From: Streptomyces sp. NBC_01353
GTDB taxonomy: Bacteria > Actinomycetota > Actinomycetes > Streptomycetales > Streptomycetaceae
DNA: 64,000 nucleotides
Assembly (NCBI RefSeq): GCF_036237275.1
Contig: NZ_CP108352.1
Location: forward strand, 2,728,001 to 2,792,000
Direction of reading: 5' to 3'
In this document: positions 1 to 12,833 of the stretch, piece after piece
Layout: every line of letters starts with the position of its first letter
Numbering within the stretch: position 1 is the first letter of the stretch
Made by a program: the position numbers and the translations under genes
The notes under the pieces: model-generated
Database searches by the model: none
What the model was told of the DNA's origin: nothing
Seen by the model: the letters and a program-made list of their open reading frames with translations, nothing else

Positions 1-1153
1 AGACGGCGACGCCGGCACTGGCCTCCAGGACGAGCGTGAGCCCGTCGAGGTCGAGCGGCGAGGAGAGTTCGGCGACGAGGTGGCGGGCGACGCGCTGGGC
101 GCTGGTGGTGGAGTCGGCGATGGGGAGCAGGACGGCGAACTCGTCGCCGCCGAGCCGGGCGGCCTCCGCCCCGCGCGGCAGGGCGAGCTTGAGCCGCTCG
201 GCGATCTGGAGCAGCAGTCGGTCTCCGGCGAGATGCCCGAGGGTGTCGTTGACCGATCGGAAACGGTCGAGGTCGATCAGGACGAGGGCGGAGCGCGCGC
301 CCTCCCCCTCGGCCTCCTCGAGGGCCGTCCAGGCCCGCTCCAGGAGCCACTGGCGGTTCGGCAGTCCGGTGAGCGGGTCGCGCAGCTGCTCCTCGGCACG
401 GGCGCGGGCGATCCAGAGGGTGGAGTCGAGGGCGATGAGCGGGACGGCGAAGAGCGGCAGCAGGACCGGCTGGGAGACCGCGACGACGCAGATCAGCGGG
501 GCGATGCCGAGCAGCGCCACCGCGACGAGTCCCTGCCGGAGCAGGGCCGTGCGGGCGACGGTCGGCAGGCCGCCGCCCTGGGGCGAGAGGGCGTACCAGA
601 GGAGCAGCCGGGTCACCACGAGGTAGGCGGCCGCGGCGAGCGCGACTTCCGGTACGTCGGCGATCCCCCAGTCGAGGGGCTGCCAGGGGCGCTCCACGGT
701 CGGTACGTCTCCGAAGGCGGCGAGGACCAGGGCGGCGGCGCCGATGCCGAGGACGTCCACGGCGCCGTGCAGGAGTCCCTGGCGCCAGCGGTGGCAGCGG
801 GCCGCGCCGACGAGGACGACGACGGCCATGGAGACGAGGCCGGCGGGCACCCAGCCGTAGAGCAGCAGGACCGCCAGGGTGAGGGCGGCGCCGGAGCCGG
901 TGCCGCCCCACCAGCGGTCGCGGCCGAGGGCGACCAGGTGTCCGACGATGAGCCCGGTGAGGATGGCGAGGGACCAGCCCGCGGCGCCGTCGGGGAAGAG
1001 TCCGTGGCCGGTGCTCAGGGCCCGGTAGAAGCCGGTGGCGAGCACGACGGCGGCGACGCCCACCACGACTCCGGGCAGCCCGGAGGTGATGCCCACGAAG
1101 GTCTCACGGCCACGCGGCCGTGAGACCCGGGCGGCACTCTCGGTCGGTTTCAT
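1..1153 (-). CDS. Membrane-anchored GGDEF protein (diguanylate cyclase), cut by the window edge
   Basis: The visible 384 residues begin with several hydrophobic membrane segments (about residues 20-250) followed by a GGDEF domain: DPLTGLPNR, LIDLDRFRSVND and an intact GGDEF at residues 335-339 are readable. The intact active site predicts synthesis of cyclic di-GMP from two GTP at the membrane. The C-terminus lies outside the window; an EAL phosphodiesterase domain often follows in this family, but that cannot be seen. Position next to ligA matches the Streptomyces RmdB gene, a composite GGDEF-EAL protein, as I recall it. The ATG at 1151-1153 is the chosen start. The 239 bp up to the ligA stop probably hold its promoter; I see no clear box there. 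Confidence 0.88.
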   Translation of the reverse strand, partial: MKPTESAARVSRPRGRETFVGITSGLPGVVVGVAAVVLATGFYRALSTGHGLFPDGAAGWSLAILTGLIVGHLVALGRDRWWGGTGSGAALTLAVLLLYGWVPAGLVSMAVVVLVGAARCHRWRQGLLHGAVDVLGIGAAALVLAAFGDVPTVERPWQPLDWGIADVPEVALAAAAYLVVTRLLLWYALSPQGGGLPTVARTALLRQGLVAVALLGIAPLICVVAVSQPVLLPLFAVPLIALDSTLWIARARAEEQLRDPLTGLPNRQWLLERAWTALEEAEGEGARSALVLIDLDRFRSVNDTLGHLAGDRLLLQIAERLKLALPRGAEAARLGGDEFAVLLPIADSTTSAQRVARHLVAELSSPLDLDGLTLVLEASAGVAV

Positions 1154-1392
1154 TCCGTCCCTCTCACAGCCGGCGGTGCCGTCGCAACGCGATGGGCCGT
1201 TGCCATGCCTCCACGACCGGCAGAGCCCTCACACGGCCGTGCACTGCAGGCGCACGGTCTCAACAGTAGGCCGCGGAGGGCTCCGACGGGCAGCGCTCTC
1301 CATGTCTTGCCCGAATGCGAGCAGCCCACCCGTAACGATCTGGTATGCGCCGAACGGGTGACGTTCCCGGCTGTCCCTTGCCTCTCTCCCGG

Positions 1393-4619
<3,227 letters not shown>

Positions 4620-4624
4620 TGTTC

Positions 4625-5314
4625 CTACCGTCCCGGACGGACTGTCAGGTCATTGATCTCGGCGTCGCGCGGCAGGTCGACGGCCGTGATGATCGTCGTC
4701 GCGACGGACTCCGGGTCGATCCACCGGGAGGGGTCGTACTCCTTGCCCTCCTGCGCGTGCACCTTGGCCTGCATCGGACTGGCGGTCCGCCCCGGGTAGA
4801 CCGAGGTGACGCGCACCCCGTTGCCGTGCTCCTCGTGGCGCAGGGAGTCGGCGAGCGCCTTCAGACCGTGCTTGGAGGCGGCGTAGGCGCTCCACTCGGC
4901 ATGGGCGTTGAGCCCGGCGCCGGAGTTGACGAAGACCACGTGTCCCTGGGAGACGCGCAGCTGGGGCAGGAAGTGCCGGGTCAGCTCCGCGGGGGCGACG
5001 AGGTTGACGTTGAGCTGGTGGCGCCAGGTCTTCGGGGTGAGGTCGCCGACCGGCCCGAGGTCGACGACGCCGGCGATGTGCAGAAGGGTGTCGACCCGCT
5101 CGGGCAGGCTCTGGTGCGAGAACGCCCAGGAGAGCCGGTCGGGGTCGGCGAGGTCTCCGACAAGGGTCCTGGCGCCGGGGAACTCGGCGGCGAGCTCCTT
5201 GGCCCGGCCGGCATCGCGCGCGTGGAGCACGAGCTCGTCCCCGCGCGCGTGCAGACGACGAGCGACGGCGGCGCCGATGCCGGAACCTGCCCCGGTGATC
5301 ACATGTGTAGCCAT
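4625..5314 (-). CDS. Short-chain dehydrogenase/reductase
   Basis: A classical SDR of 229 residues. It shows the NAD(P)-binding TGAGSGIG near the N-terminus, the structural Asn-Ala-Gly region in altered form (HIAGVV), a catalytic serine in FVNSGAG and the YAASK catalytic Tyr-x-x-x-Lys. It should oxidise or reduce an alcohol/carbonyl in the cytoplasm; the substrate cannot be inferred. The start is placed at the ATG of MATHVITG rather than the ATG three codons earlier, because only the later one has a ribosome site (GGGA) at normal distance. It lies immediately upstream of the MetE-like gene in the same direction. Confidence 0.88.
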   Translation of the reverse strand: MATHVITGAGSGIGAAVARRLHARGDELVLHARDAGRAKELAAEFPGARTLVGDLADPDRLSWAFSHQSLPERVDTLLHIAGVVDLGPVGDLTPKTWRHQLNVNLVAPAELTRHFLPQLRVSQGHVVFVNSGAGLNAHAEWSAYAASKHGLKALADSLRHEEHGNGVRVTSVYPGRTASPMQAKVHAQEGKEYDPSRWIDPESVATTIITAVDLPRDAEINDLTVRPGR

Positions 5315-5330
5315 GGGCACCATGGTCCCA

Positions 5331-5894
5331 TCACCGTGCGGCGATGCCCCCGGCGGCAGCCGCTGATGTCGCAGCCTCCAGGTAGGCGAGGGCGGACACG
5401 CCGTCCTCCGCGAAGAACACCAGGTCGGTGAGGGGCAGCGGCAGGAAGCCTTCCTCCTCCATGCGGTGGAACTGGGCCTTCAGACCGTCGTAGAACCCGG
5501 CCGTGTTCAGCAGCACCACCGGCTTGGTGTGCTTTCCGTGCTTCCTCAACTCCAGGACCTCGGTGGCCTCGTCGAGGGTGCCGGTGCCGCCGACCATGAC
5601 CACGATCGCGTCGGACTTGGCCAGAAGCAGCGCCTTCCGCTCGGCGAGGTCCTTGGCGACGATCATCTCGTCCGCGTTTGGCCGGGCCTTGGCGGCGAGG
5701 AAGTCGACCGAGACACCGACGAGCCGGCCGCCCGCCTCCTCCACGCCGTCCGCGACGACCTTCATCAGACCGACGTCGGAGCCGCCCCACACCAGTGTGT
5801 GGCCGTCCTTTCCGAGGCGTTCCGCGAAGTCGCGGGCAGGGGCGGTGTAGCGCTCGTCGAGGTCGGCGGCGGAGAGGAAGACGCAGATGTTCAT
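5331..5894 (-). CDS. TIGR00730/LOG-family Rossmann protein
   Basis: A 187-residue protein of the LOG (Lonely Guy) family, whose characterised members hydrolyse nucleoside 5'-monophosphates such as cytokinin riboside phosphates. The phosphate-binding motif is present as VGGTGTLDE; the usual first proline is replaced by valine, and the downstream Glu is kept. The upstream GGSDVGLM segment also fits the family. The ATG at 5894 is preferred over the GTG three codons upstream, since GGTGG precedes it. It is transcribed divergently from the hydrolase at 5993, with 98 bp between. Assignment to the family is firm; the substrate is not known. Confidence 0.82.
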   Translation of the reverse strand: MNICVFLSAADLDERYTAPARDFAERLGKDGHTLVWGGSDVGLMKVVADGVEEAGGRLVGVSVDFLAAKARPNADEMIVAKDLAERKALLLAKSDAIVVMVGGTGTLDEATEVLELRKHGKHTKPVVLLNTAGFYDGLKAQFHRMEEEGFLPLPLTDLVFFAEDGVSALAYLEAATSAAAAGGIAAR

Positions 5895-5992
5895 GGCCTC
5901 CACCGTAGGCGCCGACCTGCGACTTCCAAGAACTTCCGGGAAATCCCGCCGAGTCGCGATGAGTTCCGGGAGCGGCTCCGGTCCTCTCTGGC

Positions 5993-6802
5993 ATGGACGA
6001 GGTGAACAGCACGCTGAGCAGGTCGCGGGGACGGGTCACATCGGGGGACGGCACGCGGATCGCGTACGAGCGGCGCGGGGAGGGACAGCCGGTGATCCTG
6101 GTGGGCGGGGCCCTGTGCACCGCCGAGACCGAGGCGCCCCTGGCCGATCTCCTCGCGCCGCGCTTCTCGGTCGTGAGCTACGACCGGCGGGGGCGCGGCG
6201 GGAGCGGCGACACCGGCCCGTACACCGTGGAGCGGGAGATCGACGATCTGGCGGCGCTGATCGACGAGGTGGGTGGCCGGGTGATCGTGCACGGCACGTC
6301 CTCGGGCGGGGCGCTGGCGCTGGCCGCGGCGGGCGCAGGGCTGCCGATCGACCGCTTGTCGGTCTACGAGCCGCCGTTCTCCGCGGAGGCCGGGGCGCGC
6401 GAGACGTACGCCGCGCACCGGCGCCGGCTGATGGAGCTCCTCGACCGGGGGCAGCGGGCGGCGGCGCTCGAACTGTTCCTCGCCGACGCGATGCCGCCGG
6501 GGGCGCCGGCCGGGATGCGCGGCGGGGCGGAGTGGGCACGGCTTGAGGCCGTGGCGCACACCCTGGCCTACGACCACGCGGTGCTGGGCGACGGTGCGGT
6601 GCCCGCCAAGCGCCTGCGGCGGGTCCACGCGCGCGTGCTGGTGGTCGACGGCGGCGCCAGCCCCGCCTGGATGCGCCGGGCCGCCCATGTCGTCTCGACG
6701 TCCCTCCCCCGCGGCCGCCACCGCACCCTGACGGGCCAGACGCACCAGGTGGCACCGCACGTCCTGGCACCGGCTCTGGAGGAGTTCTTCGAGGAGGAGT
6801 AG
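5993..6802 (+). CDS. Alpha/beta hydrolase
   Basis: A 269-residue alpha/beta-hydrolase-fold protein. The nucleophile elbow is GTSSG (G-x-S-x-G) in VHGTSSGGAL, the oxyanion/strand region GGALC precedes it, an acid candidate lies in VLVVDGG, and the catalytic histidine is probably in GQTHQV near the C-terminus. No signal peptide is visible, so it is likely cytoplasmic. Its substrate cannot be predicted. It converges on mnmA, 43 bp away, and diverges from the LOG-like gene. Confidence 0.85.
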   Translation: MDEVNSTLSRSRGRVTSGDGTRIAYERRGEGQPVILVGGALCTAETEAPLADLLAPRFSVVSYDRRGRGGSGDTGPYTVEREIDDLAALIDEVGGRVIVHGTSSGGALALAAAGAGLPIDRLSVYEPPFSAEAGARETYAAHRRRLMELLDRGQRAAALELFLADAMPPGAPAGMRGGAEWARLEAVAHTLAYDHAVLGDGAVPAKRLRRVHARVLVVDGGASPAWMRRAAHVVSTSLPRGRHRTLTGQTHQVAPHVLAPALEEFFEEE

Positions 6803-6845
6803 GAAGAGGGGCGGCGCCGTTCGGGGTCGGATCGCCGCTACGGCG

Positions 6846-7973
6846 TCAGACCGCCGCCGCCGTGCTCCGTGCCGTCGTCGCGATCGTCGCCGAGCCCACC
6901 ACGCGCGTGCCGTCGTACAGCACGATCGCCTGGCCGGGGGCCACGCCCCGGACCGGCTCGTCGAAGGTGACCGTCAGCTCGCCGTCCTCCAGGGCGGCCG
7001 TCACCGCCGTCTCACCGCCGTGGGCGCGCAGCTGGGCGGTGTAGCGGCCGGACCCCTCCGGGGCCGTGCCGCACCAGCGGGGCTTGATCGCCGTGAGGCC
7101 GGTGACGTCGAGCGCCTCGACCGGGCCCACCGTGACCGTGTTGTTCACCGGCGAGATGTCCAGGACGTAGCGCGGCTTTCCGTCCGGCGCCGGGTGGCCG
7201 ATCCGCAGGCCCTTACGCTGTCCGATGGTGAAGCCGTACGCACCCTCGTGGGTGCCCACCTTCGTACCCGACTCGTCGACGATGTCGCCCTCCGCCCGGC
7301 CCAGCCGGGAGGCCAGGAAGCCCTGGGTGTCGCCGTCGGCGATGAAGCAGATGTCATGGCTGTCGGGCTTCTTCGCCACCGCGAGCCCGCGGCGCTCCGC
7401 CTCCGCCCGGATCTCGTCCTTGGTCGTGAGGGTGTCACCCAGCGGGAACATCGCGTGGGCGAGCTGCTTCTCGTCCAGGACACCGAGGACGTACGACTGG
7501 TCCTTGGCCATGTCGGACGCCCGGTGCAGCTCGCGCGAGCCGTCCTCGTTGAGCGCGACGGTGGCGTAGTGGCCGGTGCAGACCGCGTCGAAGCCGAGCG
7601 CGAGCGCCTTGTCGAGCAGCGCCGCGAACTTGATCTTCTCGTTGCAGCGCAGGCACGGGTTGGGGGTGCGGCCCGCCTCGTACTCCGCGACGAAGTCGTC
7701 GACGACGTCCTCGCGGAACCGCTCGGCGAGGTCCCAGACGTAGAAGGGGATGCCGATGACGTCGGCCGCGCGGCGGGCGTCGCGGGAGTCCTCGATGGTG
7801 CAGCAGCCGCGCGCGCCGGTACGGAACGACTGCGGGTTCGCGGAGAGCGCCAGGTGCACTCCGGTCACGTCGTGCCCGGCTTCGGCGGCGCGGGCGGCGG
7901 CGACGGCGGAGTCCACTCCGCCGGACATGGCGGCGAGGACACGGAGGGGGCGCTGCGGCGGAGTCTGAGTCAT
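6846..7973 (-). CDS. mnmA: tRNA-specific 2-thiouridylase
   Basis: Forms 2-thiouridine at the wobble position of Lys, Glu and Gln tRNAs, using ATP and sulfur delivered from a cysteine desulfurase. The 375 residues contain the PP-loop SGGVDS (17-22) and the two catalytic cysteines in the family contexts PNPCLRC (Cys107) and HDICFI (Cys209), so the enzyme looks intact. The start is the ATG at 7971-7973. The desulfurase at 8720-9883, on the same strand, is a natural sulfur donor, although an oppositely oriented amidase gene sits between them. Confidence 0.96.
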   Translation of the reverse strand: MTQTPPQRPLRVLAAMSGGVDSAVAAARAAEAGHDVTGVHLALSANPQSFRTGARGCCTIEDSRDARRAADVIGIPFYVWDLAERFREDVVDDFVAEYEAGRTPNPCLRCNEKIKFAALLDKALALGFDAVCTGHYATVALNEDGSRELHRASDMAKDQSYVLGVLDEKQLAHAMFPLGDTLTTKDEIRAEAERRGLAVAKKPDSHDICFIADGDTQGFLASRLGRAEGDIVDESGTKVGTHEGAYGFTIGQRKGLRIGHPAPDGKPRYVLDISPVNNTVTVGPVEALDVTGLTAIKPRWCGTAPEGSGRYTAQLRAHGGETAVTAALEDGELTVTFDEPVRGVAPGQAIVLYDGTRVVGSATIATTARSTAAAV

Positions 7974-8034
7974 AGCCCTACCAGGGTACGGGGCTCCGGG
8001 AACCGTGGTCGCGTGAGTATGCGTTCACGTTCAC

Positions 8035-8685
8035 ATGGGGACTGACAAGAAGCGGGGGGTGGGGCGGCGAGCCGTCCTGCTCGGCGGCGGCGTGGCCGTG
8101 CTGGGTACGGCGGCGCTGGCCCGCGACGAGCTGGCGCGCGCGTGGTGGCGGCTGCCCGGCACCGAGAAGGACCGGGTGGAGGGCGAGCTCGACCACAAGG
8201 GGGCCGACTGGTCGGCCGCGTCCCGGGCGAACTGGCGGCGGGCCGACCGGCCCGCCGACTACACGATCGACCGGGTGGTGATCCATGTCGTCCAGGGCAG
8301 TTACGCGAGCGCGCTGAAGGTCTTCAAGAATCCGGGGCACGGCGCCGCCACGCACTACGTCGTCCGTAAGGACGGGCATGTGGCGCAGATGATCCGCGAG
8401 CTCGACGTGGCCTTCCACGCCGGGAACCGGGACATGAACGAGCGGAGCGTCGGGATCGAGCACGAGGGCTTCGTCGACCGGCCTCAGGACTTCACGCCGG
8501 CGATGTACGCGTCGTCGGCGCGGCTGACGGCCGGGATATGCGCCCGGTACGCCATCCCCGTCGATCGGGAGCACGTCATCGGGCATGTCGAGGTGCCGGG
8601 GACCGATCACACGGACCCCGGGCCGCACTGGGACTGGGACCGCTACATGAAGCTCGTACGGGAGGCTTCGAAGAAGGTCACCTGA
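8035..8685 (+). CDS. Tat-exported N-acetylmuramoyl-L-alanine amidase (Amidase_2)
   Basis: A 216-residue protein starting with a twin-arginine signal ([15 protein letters not shown]), so it is predicted to be folded before export. The rest matches the zinc amidase/PGRP fold: zinc ligands are likely the His of VVIHVVQG and those around GHVEVPGTDHTDPG, and ATHYVV and the HEGF segment fit the substrate groove. It should cut the bond between MurNAc and L-Ala in peptidoglycan. It is divergent from mnmA (61 bp apart) and convergent with the cysteine desulfurase. Confidence 0.9.
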   Translation: MGTDKKRGVGRRAVLLGGGVAVLGTAALARDELARAWWRLPGTEKDRVEGELDHKGADWSAASRANWRRADRPADYTIDRVVIHVVQGSYASALKVFKNPGHGAATHYVVRKDGHVAQMIRELDVAFHAGNRDMNERSVGIEHEGFVDRPQDFTPAMYASSARLTAGICARYAIPVDREHVIGHVEVPGTDHTDPGPHWDWDRYMKLVREASKKVT

Positions 8686-8719
8686 GTGGACGCCCGACGG
8701 GACTCGGACTCCTGACTCG

Positions 8720-9883
8720 TCAGACCAGGCCGGCGGTGCGTGCCCGCTCGACGGCCGGGCCGATGGCTGCGGCGACCGCCGCGACGTCCTCCTTGGTGGA
8801 GGTGTGGCCGAGGGTGAAGCGCAGGGTGCCCCGGGCGAGGTCCGGGTCGGTGCCGGTGGCGAGCAGGACGTGGCTGGGCTGGGCGACGCCTGCGGTGCAG
8901 GCGGAGCCGGTGGAGCACTCGATGCCCTGGGCGTCGAGCAGCAGGAGCAGGGAGTCGCCCTCGCAGCCGGGGAAGGAGAAGTGGGCGTTGGCGGGGAGCC
9001 GGTCGTCCGGGTCGCCGCCGAGGATGGCGTCGGGGACGGCGGCGCGGACGGCGGCGACGAGCTCGTCCCGCAGGGCGCCGATCTCGCGGGCGAACTCCTC
9101 GCGCCGCTCGGCGGCGAGCTGTCCGGCGACGGCGAAGGCGGCGATGGCGGGTACGTCGAGGGTGCCGGAGCGGACATGGCGCTCCTGGCCGCCGCCGTGC
9201 AGGACGGGTACGGGGCTGTACTCACGGCCCAGGAGCAGTGCGCCGATGCCGTAGGGTCCGCCGATCTTGTGGCCGGAGACGGTCAGGGCGGCGAGGCCGG
9301 AGGCGGCGAAGTCGACGGGGATCTGGCCGAAGGCCTGGACGGCATCGGCATGCAGCGGCACGTCGAACTCGCGGGCCACGTCGGCGAGTTCACGGATCGG
9401 CATGATCGTGCCGATCTCGTTGTTCGCCCACATGACGGTGGCGAGCGCGACGGATTCGGGCTCGCGCGCGATCGCCTCGCGCAGGGCGTCGGGGTGGACG
9501 CGGCCGTACCGGTCGACCGGGAGGTACTCGACGGTGGCGCCCTCGTGGGTGGCGAGCCAGTCCACGGCGTCGAGCACGGCGTGGTGCTCGACGGGGCTCG
9601 CGAGGACGCGGGTGCGGGCGGGGTCGGCGTCGCGGCGCGCCCAGTACAGGCCCTTGACGGCGAGGTTGTCGGCCTCGGTGCCGCCGGAGGTGAAGACCAC
9701 CTCGCTGGGCCGGGCGCCCAGGGCGGCGGCGAGGGTCTCGCGCGCCTCCTCGACGGCCCGCCGGGCGCGCCGCCCGGCCGCGTGGAGCGAGGAGGCGTTG
9801 CCGGTCACGGCGAGCTGGGCGTTCATCGCCTCGATCGCCTCGGGAAGCATGGGCGTGGTCGCGGCGTGGTCGAGGTAAGCCAT
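8720..9883 (-). CDS. Cysteine desulfurase (NifS/IscS family)
   Basis: A PLP enzyme that moves sulfur from L-cysteine to an active-site cysteine persulfide. The N-terminal YLDHAATTP, the PLP lysine in SGHKIGG (Lys206) and the sulfur-carrying cysteine in STGSACTAG (Cys329) are all present; the 387-residue length is normal for the group-I (IscS/NifS) type. It probably supplies MnmA and perhaps Fe-S assembly. No iscU-like scaffold gene lies nearby. The start ATG at 9883 is 362 bp from the next gene. Confidence 0.95.
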   Translation of the reverse strand: MAYLDHAATTPMLPEAIEAMNAQLAVTGNASSLHAAGRRARRAVEEARETLAAALGARPSEVVFTSGGTEADNLAVKGLYWARRDADPARTRVLASPVEHHAVLDAVDWLATHEGATVEYLPVDRYGRVHPDALREAIAREPESVALATVMWANNEIGTIMPIRELADVAREFDVPLHADAVQAFGQIPVDFAASGLAALTVSGHKIGGPYGIGALLLGREYSPVPVLHGGGQERHVRSGTLDVPAIAAFAVAGQLAAERREEFAREIGALRDELVAAVRAAVPDAILGGDPDDRLPANAHFSFPGCEGDSLLLLLDAQGIECSTGSACTAGVAQPSHVLLATGTDPDLARGTLRFTLGHTSTKEDVAAVAAAIGPAVERARTAGLV

Positions 9884-10245
9884 GGTGCCTAGATTCTACG
9901 AGGGCGCGGGGGGCGGTTGGTCGGGGGCCCGGGGAGGGTGGGGTGGCCTTTGGGGGGTTGGGCGCGGGCGGGGGCACGGAGGGAAGCGGCCGGGGGCGCG
10001 ATGCGGAGCCGCTGCCGGTCGGTGGGGCACGTCGGCGACGCTCGCGACGGGGCCGTCGGTCGAGCTCACCGGCGCGGCTCGTCGCGGGCCCGTCGGAGCC
10101 CCGTCGGGCGCGGTGCGAAGCCGCCGCCGGTCGGCGGGGTTCGTGCACCGGGCCGTCGGCCTGGCCCGCCCATGAGGCTCGTGACCGAGCCGGCCCCAGG
10201 GTCCGTCGGCGCGGCCGTCGGTCGCGGCGCAGCGCAGGAATCCCC
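9884..10245. other. Intergenic stretch, no gene recognised
   Basis: These 362 bp separate the desulfurase start from the WYL regulator stop. The sequence is G-rich on the + strand with loosely repeated GTCGG and GGCCGTCGG words. Long frames cross it on both strands, but none has protein-like composition or a ribosome site. The right end near 10240 may hold the regulator's 3' end signals; I see no clear hairpin. Confidence 0.5.
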
Positions 10246-11208
10246 TCAGAGAGGGTCTGCGTGCAGGGCGAGGACTTCTACTGCCGCCTCCGCCAGCAGG
10301 GTTCGTACCTCCGGTGGTTCCAGGACCTCCACGCTGCCGCCCAGGGCAAGCAGCGGGCGAGCGTCGCCCGCTTCGGGGAAGGCCAGGTCCACCTCCGTCC
10401 ACTCCCCTTCGGGCTCCCCCGGCGGCGACGTCAGGCGGTCGCCGTGGAGGCGGAGGAAGCGGTCCAGGCGGTCGTGCCGGATCCGGGCCCGCACCAGGAC
10501 GCCGGCGGGGCGGTTCTCCACGCGGCGGCGCAGTTGCTCCCACACCTCGGCCAGTTCGGCGGCTTCCCGGCGCCGTACCGGGTCGTCGAGGAGTTCGGCC
10601 CGCTGCACCCGGTCGGCACGGAAGAGCCGGGGCTCGCCCCTGTGGTCGGCAACCAGGTACCAGACACCCGCCTTCACGACGAGGCCGTACGGGTCGACCG
10701 TGTACGTCTTCGGGGCCGGTGCCCCGCTGCTCCGGTACCGCAGTCGCAGGCGCCGGTCGGTGAAGACGGCCCGGTTGAGGACGTCCAGGTCCACGGCCGG
10801 AAGGGGCGTACGCATCCAGCGGTCCGGGTCGACGAGGATGCGGCGGCTCGTCAGTTCGGCGGCGGGCCGGTGGGGTTCGGGGAGAGCGGCCATCACCTTG
10901 CGCAGGGCGGAGCCGAGGGCCCGGTCGAGGCCGAGGGCCGCGTGGGCGCCCTGGGCGGCGAGTACGAACAGGGCACGGGACTCGTCGGCCGTCAGCCCCG
11001 TGACATCCGTACGGAAGCCGGGCAGGAGGGCGATGCCACCGTGCCGGCCGCGTTCGGCGTACACGGGCACACCGGACGCCGAGAGCGCCTCGACGTCCCG
11101 GTAGACGGTGCGTACGGAGACATCGAGGCGCTCGGCGAGCTCCGTGGCAGGAACCAGGCCCCGGGTCTGGAGGAGCAGCAGGAGGGAGAGCAGCCTGTCG
11201 GACTTCAC
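10246..11208 (-). CDS. YafY/WYL-type transcriptional regulator
   Basis: A 320-residue regulator. Residues 1-60 form a DeoR/HTH_11 winged helix (LAERLDVSVRTVYRDVEAL). The middle carries a WYL-type ligand-binding domain (YRSSG...YGLVVKAGVWYLVADHRG...RLFRADRV), and the C-terminus a WCX-like region. Such proteins often repress or activate neighbouring genes and may bind small ligands or nucleic acids. The thioesterase gene lies upstream on the same strand, 75 bp away, so it is a possible target or operon partner. No operator could be picked out. Confidence 0.88.
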   Translation of the reverse strand: MKSDRLLSLLLLLQTRGLVPATELAERLDVSVRTVYRDVEALSASGVPVYAERGRHGGIALLPGFRTDVTGLTADESRALFVLAAQGAHAALGLDRALGSALRKVMAALPEPHRPAAELTSRRILVDPDRWMRTPLPAVDLDVLNRAVFTDRRLRLRYRSSGAPAPKTYTVDPYGLVVKAGVWYLVADHRGEPRLFRADRVQRAELLDDPVRRREAAELAEVWEQLRRRVENRPAGVLVRARIRHDRLDRFLRLHGDRLTSPPGEPEGEWTEVDLAFPEAGDARPLLALGGSVEVLEPPEVRTLLAEAAVEVLALHADPL

Positions 11209-11283
11209 CGGCCGAGGCTAACTCCGGGGTGGTGGCGGGAGGGCGGCCGCCCCGAAGCCTCACCGCCCAGGAGGGCGCCGCCG

Positions 11284-12132
11284 TCAGCCGCGCGGCGCTC
11301 GGGCCAGCTGGCGGGACTGGGCGACGAGCCGGTCCGCGCTGTCCCAGACCTCCGCGTCCTCCTCCAGGAAGCCGCCGGCCAGGTTGCGCGTGGTGATGGA
11401 GACGCGCAGCGGGCCGGGGGCCGGGCGGCAGCGGATGTGGGTGGTGAGCTCGACGGTCGGGGTCCAGCCCTTGAGGCCCAGCTCGAAGGAGGTCGGCGGC
11501 AGCGCGTCGACGGTGAGGAGCAGGGAGAGCGCGTCGGGCTCGCGGCCGTCGGAGAGGCCGAACCAGCCGCGCATCTCGCCCTTGCCCGACGGCGCGCCGA
11601 TCGCCCAGCCGACGGTGGCCGGGTCGAGCTTGAGGTCGAGCCGCTCGGTGATGGCGCTGGAGCCGGGGATCTGGGGGGTGGGGCCGTCGGAGGCGCCGAA
11701 GCAGTGCTCGATGGGCGCGATCGCGGGGGGCGTGGCGGCGGTGCGGACGTCGTCGGGGAGCGCGTCGAGGTCGCCGTACGAGGCGAGGACCCGGATGCGC
11801 TCGACCTCGGTGCCGTCCTCGGCGTACTGGAAGAGGGACGCCTGGCCGGTGGAGAGGGTGCGGCCGGTACGGACGGTCTCGGTGCGGATCACCGCAGGGC
11901 CGGGCACGGACGGCGTGAGGTAGTGCGCCGAGATCGTGAACGGGTCCGGGTGCGGGAGGTGGTCGCCGAGTGCGCGGCCGAGCAGGGCGAGGAGGTAGCC
12001 GCCGTTGACGGCGCTGATGATGGTCCACCCGGCGGAGAGATCGGCGTCGTAGACGCCGGGGGCGCGGAGGGTGACGGCGGTGTCGCGGTCGAACTCGCTG
12101 GTCCCCGCGATCGTCTCGATGCTCGTGCTCAT
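11284..12132 (-). CDS. Thioesterase family protein (double hotdog acyl-CoA thioesterase)
   Basis: A 282-residue protein resembling TesB-like double-hotdog thioesterases of actinobacteria. SAVNGGYLLALLGRAL in the first half and GWFGLSDGREPDALSLLL in the second match the substrate-binding parts of the two hotdog repeats, including the Asp/Ser region of the second domain. It should hydrolyse acyl-CoA to free acid and CoA; chain length cannot be read from sequence. Start ATG is at 12132. It may be co-transcribed with the WYL regulator gene downstream. Confidence 0.8.
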   Translation of the reverse strand: MSTSIETIAGTSEFDRDTAVTLRAPGVYDADLSAGWTIISAVNGGYLLALLGRALGDHLPHPDPFTISAHYLTPSVPGPAVIRTETVRTGRTLSTGQASLFQYAEDGTEVERIRVLASYGDLDALPDDVRTAATPPAIAPIEHCFGASDGPTPQIPGSSAITERLDLKLDPATVGWAIGAPSGKGEMRGWFGLSDGREPDALSLLLTVDALPPTSFELGLKGWTPTVELTTHIRCRPAPGPLRVSITTRNLAGGFLEEDAEVWDSADRLVAQSRQLARAPRG

Positions 12133-12155
12133 GGTTTCGACGGTACAGCAGGAAA

Positions 12156-12833
12156 CTACTGAGCGGTAGCTTTTTCGGGCTCCTCACGGGCGGAGGAGCG
12201 GCGGTTCCAGGCGCGGGGCGCGCGCCAGTGGTAGCGCATCGCGAGGAGGCGGAGGACGAAGGCCGTGGCGACGGCTACGCCGCTGGTGTACGCGTTGAGG
12301 ACGTCGAAGCGGATGCAGAGGACGACCATCGTGGCGCCGACGATCGCGGGCACGGCGTAGAGGTCCCGGTCCCAGCGGAGGAGCGAGGGGACCTCGTTGG
12401 CGAGGACGTCGCGCAGGACACCGCCGCCGACGGCGGTCGCGAGACCGAGGACGGCGGAGTAGGTGAGGCCGAGGCCGTACTCGTACGCCTTGACGGTGCC
12501 GGTGACACAGAAGAGGCCGAGGCCGGCGGCGTCGAAGACGTTGACGGCGTTCTGGGTGCGCTCGACCTCGGGGTGGAGGAAGAAGACGAGGACCGTGGCG
12601 ACGAGCGGCATGAGGAAGTAGCCGAGGTCGTTGAAGGCGGCGGGGGGTACGGCGCCGATGATCAGGTCGCGGAAGATACCGCCGCCGAGCGCGGTGACCT
12701 CGGCGAGGACGGCGATGCCGAAGACGTCGAAGTTCTTGCGGACGGCGAGGAGGGCGCCGGAGATGGCGAAGACGAAGATGCCGACGAGGTCGAGGGCGTG
12801 TTGTACGGAGGGGCTGAAGAGGTCGTGGAGCAC
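12156..12833 (-). CDS. TRIC/UPF0126-family membrane channel
   Basis: A 225-residue protein with about seven hydrophobic helices in two repeats. Each repeat holds the family's glycine signature (ALGGGIFRDL and AVGGGVLRDV), as in the YadS/YicG and trimeric intracellular cation channel family, members of which conduct K+. The frame is open for 45 codons upstream, but that part is Pro/Arg-rich and unlike the family, so I place the start at the GTG at 12833 (VLHDLFSP). There is no ribosome site. CACAAT six bases upstream may be a -10 box of a leaderless transcript. Confidence 0.85.
   Translation of the reverse strand: MLHDLFSPSVQHALDLVGIFVFAISGALLAVRKNFDVFGIAVLAEVTALGGGIFRDLIIGAVPPAAFNDLGYFLMPLVATVLVFFLHPEVERTQNAVNVFDAAGLGLFCVTGTVKAYEYGLGLTYSAVLGLATAVGGGVLRDVLANEVPSLLRWDRDLYAVPAIVGATMVVLCIRFDVLNAYTSGVAVATAFVLRLLAMRYHWRAPRAWNRRSSAREEPEKATAQ

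Noticed and set aside
9896-12187. Minus-strand frame of 763 codons over the WYL regulator and thioesterase
   Set aside because: Pro/Arg-rich string in a different frame from two clear genes.
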